Shown here in pieces: positions 5,709 through 6,807 of a stretch of DNA of 6,807 nt. The notes below the pieces were generated by a model, which saw only the letters and a program-made list of their open reading frames with translations, was not told where the DNA came from and searched no databases. How positions within the stretch are numbered: the first letter of the stretch is position 1; the number at the start of each line of letters is the position of its first letter. Made by a program: the position numbers and the translations under genes. The stretch spans positions 1 through 6,807 of the forward strand of contig JAPOQT010000309.1 of the NCBI GenBank assembly GCA_026710525.1. Direction: 5' to 3'. Source of the stretch: Pseudomonadota bacterium. Lineage in GTDB: Bacteria; Bdellovibrionota_B; Oligoflexia; Oligoflexales; Bin106.

Positions 5709-6807
5709 TCATGATACTAAGGGTTTTTCAGAAAAATAACCACAGCCACCCTTATCTGTTGGATGGGATTCGTAAGCTCTAGGATCATCAATAACCACCG
5801 GATAATCACCACTAAAACATGCCATACAGTAACCAATTTTTTCAGAATCTTGAGCATCGTCTAGATCTAGGTCAGGAACCTCTGTTTTCCGGTACTCTCG
5901 AGAATCAAGGGCTTCCGCTAAACCTTCACGGGTTAAGTACCCTAAACTATCAACATCAAGCTCCTCGCGGATATGATCAACATCAAACTGGGCTGCCATC
6001 AGTTTTTGCCGGTCAGGAGTTGAAATACCATAATGACATGAATGAGTCACTGGTGGTGAGCCGACCCGAAAATGAATTTTTTGAGCACCCGCTTTCCGAA
6101 GCATACGTACTATCTTGAGAGATGTGGTGCCTCGCACAATGGAGTCATCGATCACCACACAATCATTGCCTGAAAGCACCTCTTCTAAAGCATTGAACTT
6201 TAACTTTACTCCTAAATCACGGAGAGTTTGTGATGGTTGGATGAAGGTGCGGCCAATATAATGGTTACGTATCATACCAAGCTCAAGTGGTATTCCAGTG
6301 GCTTCAGCATAACCGATGGCAATAGGAGTGGCTGAATCAGGGACCGCAATCACCGCATCAGCTTTCACCGGATACAGACGGGCAAGGACCGCACCAATAC
6401 GCTTTCTCATTTCATAAATACTTCGACCACCACACAGGGAGTCTGGTCTGGAAAAATAAATGGGCTCAAAAGAACAAAAAGCCATTTTTGCCCGCGGCAT
6501 AATCTGTTTCGTGGTTAAGCGTCCTGTCTGATCAATACAAACAAGCTCACCTGGCCTGACGTCTCGCTGGTAAGGTATATCAAGAAGATCAAGGGCGCAA
6601 GACTCCGAAGCCACCACATGAACACCTGATTTCTCAGCCATAACAAGAGGACGTAGCCCGTGTCGATCCCTCACAGCGAATACTTTGCCATCCACTAAAA
6701 AAATAAGGGCAAAACCACCCCTCAGTTGATTCACAGCATCGATGATTTTATCCATACAATCAGACGATGACGACTGAGCCATCAAATGAACAATCACCTC
6801 AGTATCA
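5709..6807 (-). CDS. purF: Amidophosphoribosyltransferase, [4Fe-4S] type, 5' end beyond window
   Basis: PurF converts PRPP and glutamine to 5-phosphoribosylamine, the committed step of cytosolic purine synthesis. The frame is open to the window edge (Asp-Thr-Glu precede the GTG at 6797, continuing the family block DTEVIVHLMA), so that GTG is internal. About 365 C-terminal residues are present; the N-terminal part of the glutaminase domain with its catalytic cysteine is outside. Numbering from that GTG, glutaminase motifs are RDRHGLRPL (43-51) and VASESCALD (62-70). The phosphoribosyltransferase part has VPDSATP (152-158), RNHYIGRTFIQP (177-188) and the PRPP loop VIDDSIVRGTTS (215-226). Cys108, Cys254, Cys324 and Cys327 match the four iron-sulfur ligands of the B. 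subtilis type; the 146-residue spacing of the first two agrees with that enzyme as I recall it. The stretch before the CMAC pair seems about 15 residues longer. rph follows after 9 bp. Confidence 0.97.
   Translation of the reverse strand, partial: DTEVIVHLMAQSSSSDCMDKIIDAVNQLRGGFALIFLVDGKVFAVRDRHGLRPLVMAEKSGVHVVASESCALDLLDIPYQRDVRPGELVCIDQTGRLTTKQIMPRAKMAFCSFEPIYFSRPDSLCGGRSIYEMRKRIGAVLARLYPVKADAVIAVPDSATPIAIGYAEATGIPLELGMIRNHYIGRTFIQPSQTLRDLGVKLKFNALEEVLSGNDCVVIDDSIVRGTTSLKIVRMLRKAGAQKIHFRVGSPPVTHSCHYGISTPDRQKLMAAQFDVDHIREELDVDSLGYLTREGLAEALDSREYRKTEVPDLDLDDAQDSEKIGYCMACFSGDYPVVIDDPRAYESHPTDKGGCGYFSEKPLVS

Noticed and set aside
5819..6118. + strand open frame opposite purF
   Set aside because: It is antisense to conserved PurF coding sequence and has no recognisable features.
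6797..6797. GTG as the start of purF
   Set aside because: The frame continues upstream (Asp-Thr-Glu) with conserved PurF sequence to the window edge, so this GTG is an internal valine codon.

Overview
The window is a chromosomal housekeeping segment with six genes, all read on the minus strand. In order of transcription they are purF (5' end off the window), rph, a Ste24-type M48 membrane protease, nadD, an exported cysteine-rich protein that I do not recognise as a named family, and glyA (3' end off the window). I see no tRNA or rRNA genes, CRISPR arrays, insertion sequences or phage genes. The composition is AT-leaning. The gene content fits a Gram-negative bacterium, most likely in the broad proteobacterial or Bdellovibrionota-like range, because it combines RNase PH, a bacterial Ste24 homologue and a probable lipoprotein. 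PurF is the iron-sulfur type known from Bacillus, cyanobacteria and alpha/deltaproteobacteria. It is not the E. coli type, which argues against an enterobacterium. I cannot place the organism more precisely.

Layout: purF and rph are separated by 9 bp and share a reading frame (5709-6807, 4983-5699). A 77-bp gap follows, then the protease (3631-4905). nadD (2811-3611) starts 19 bp after the protease with its own good ribosome binding site and a GTG start. A 91-bp AT-rich spacer leads to the 507-residue exported protein (1196-2719). A 136-bp spacer with a good extended -10 promoter leads to glyA (1-1059). No gene-free stretch exceeds 300 bases.

How the genes relate: PurF makes phosphoribosylamine, the committed step of purine synthesis. 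GlyA supplies the glycine and the one-carbon folate units used later in that pathway. NadD makes the dinucleotide precursor of NAD. RNase PH trims tRNA 3' ends. The Ste24-like protease acts in membrane-protein turnover. The exported protein looks, by weak pattern matching only, like a lysozyme-fold domain followed by a C-terminal SH3b-like domain, so a cell-wall role is plausible. It is the least explained element here. Secondary points of interest are 9-nt homopolymer runs inside glyA and nadD, a NadD with insertions around its substrate motif, an RNase PH lacking the usual N-terminal Gly-Arg motif, and dyad symmetry at the expected -35 position of glyA.
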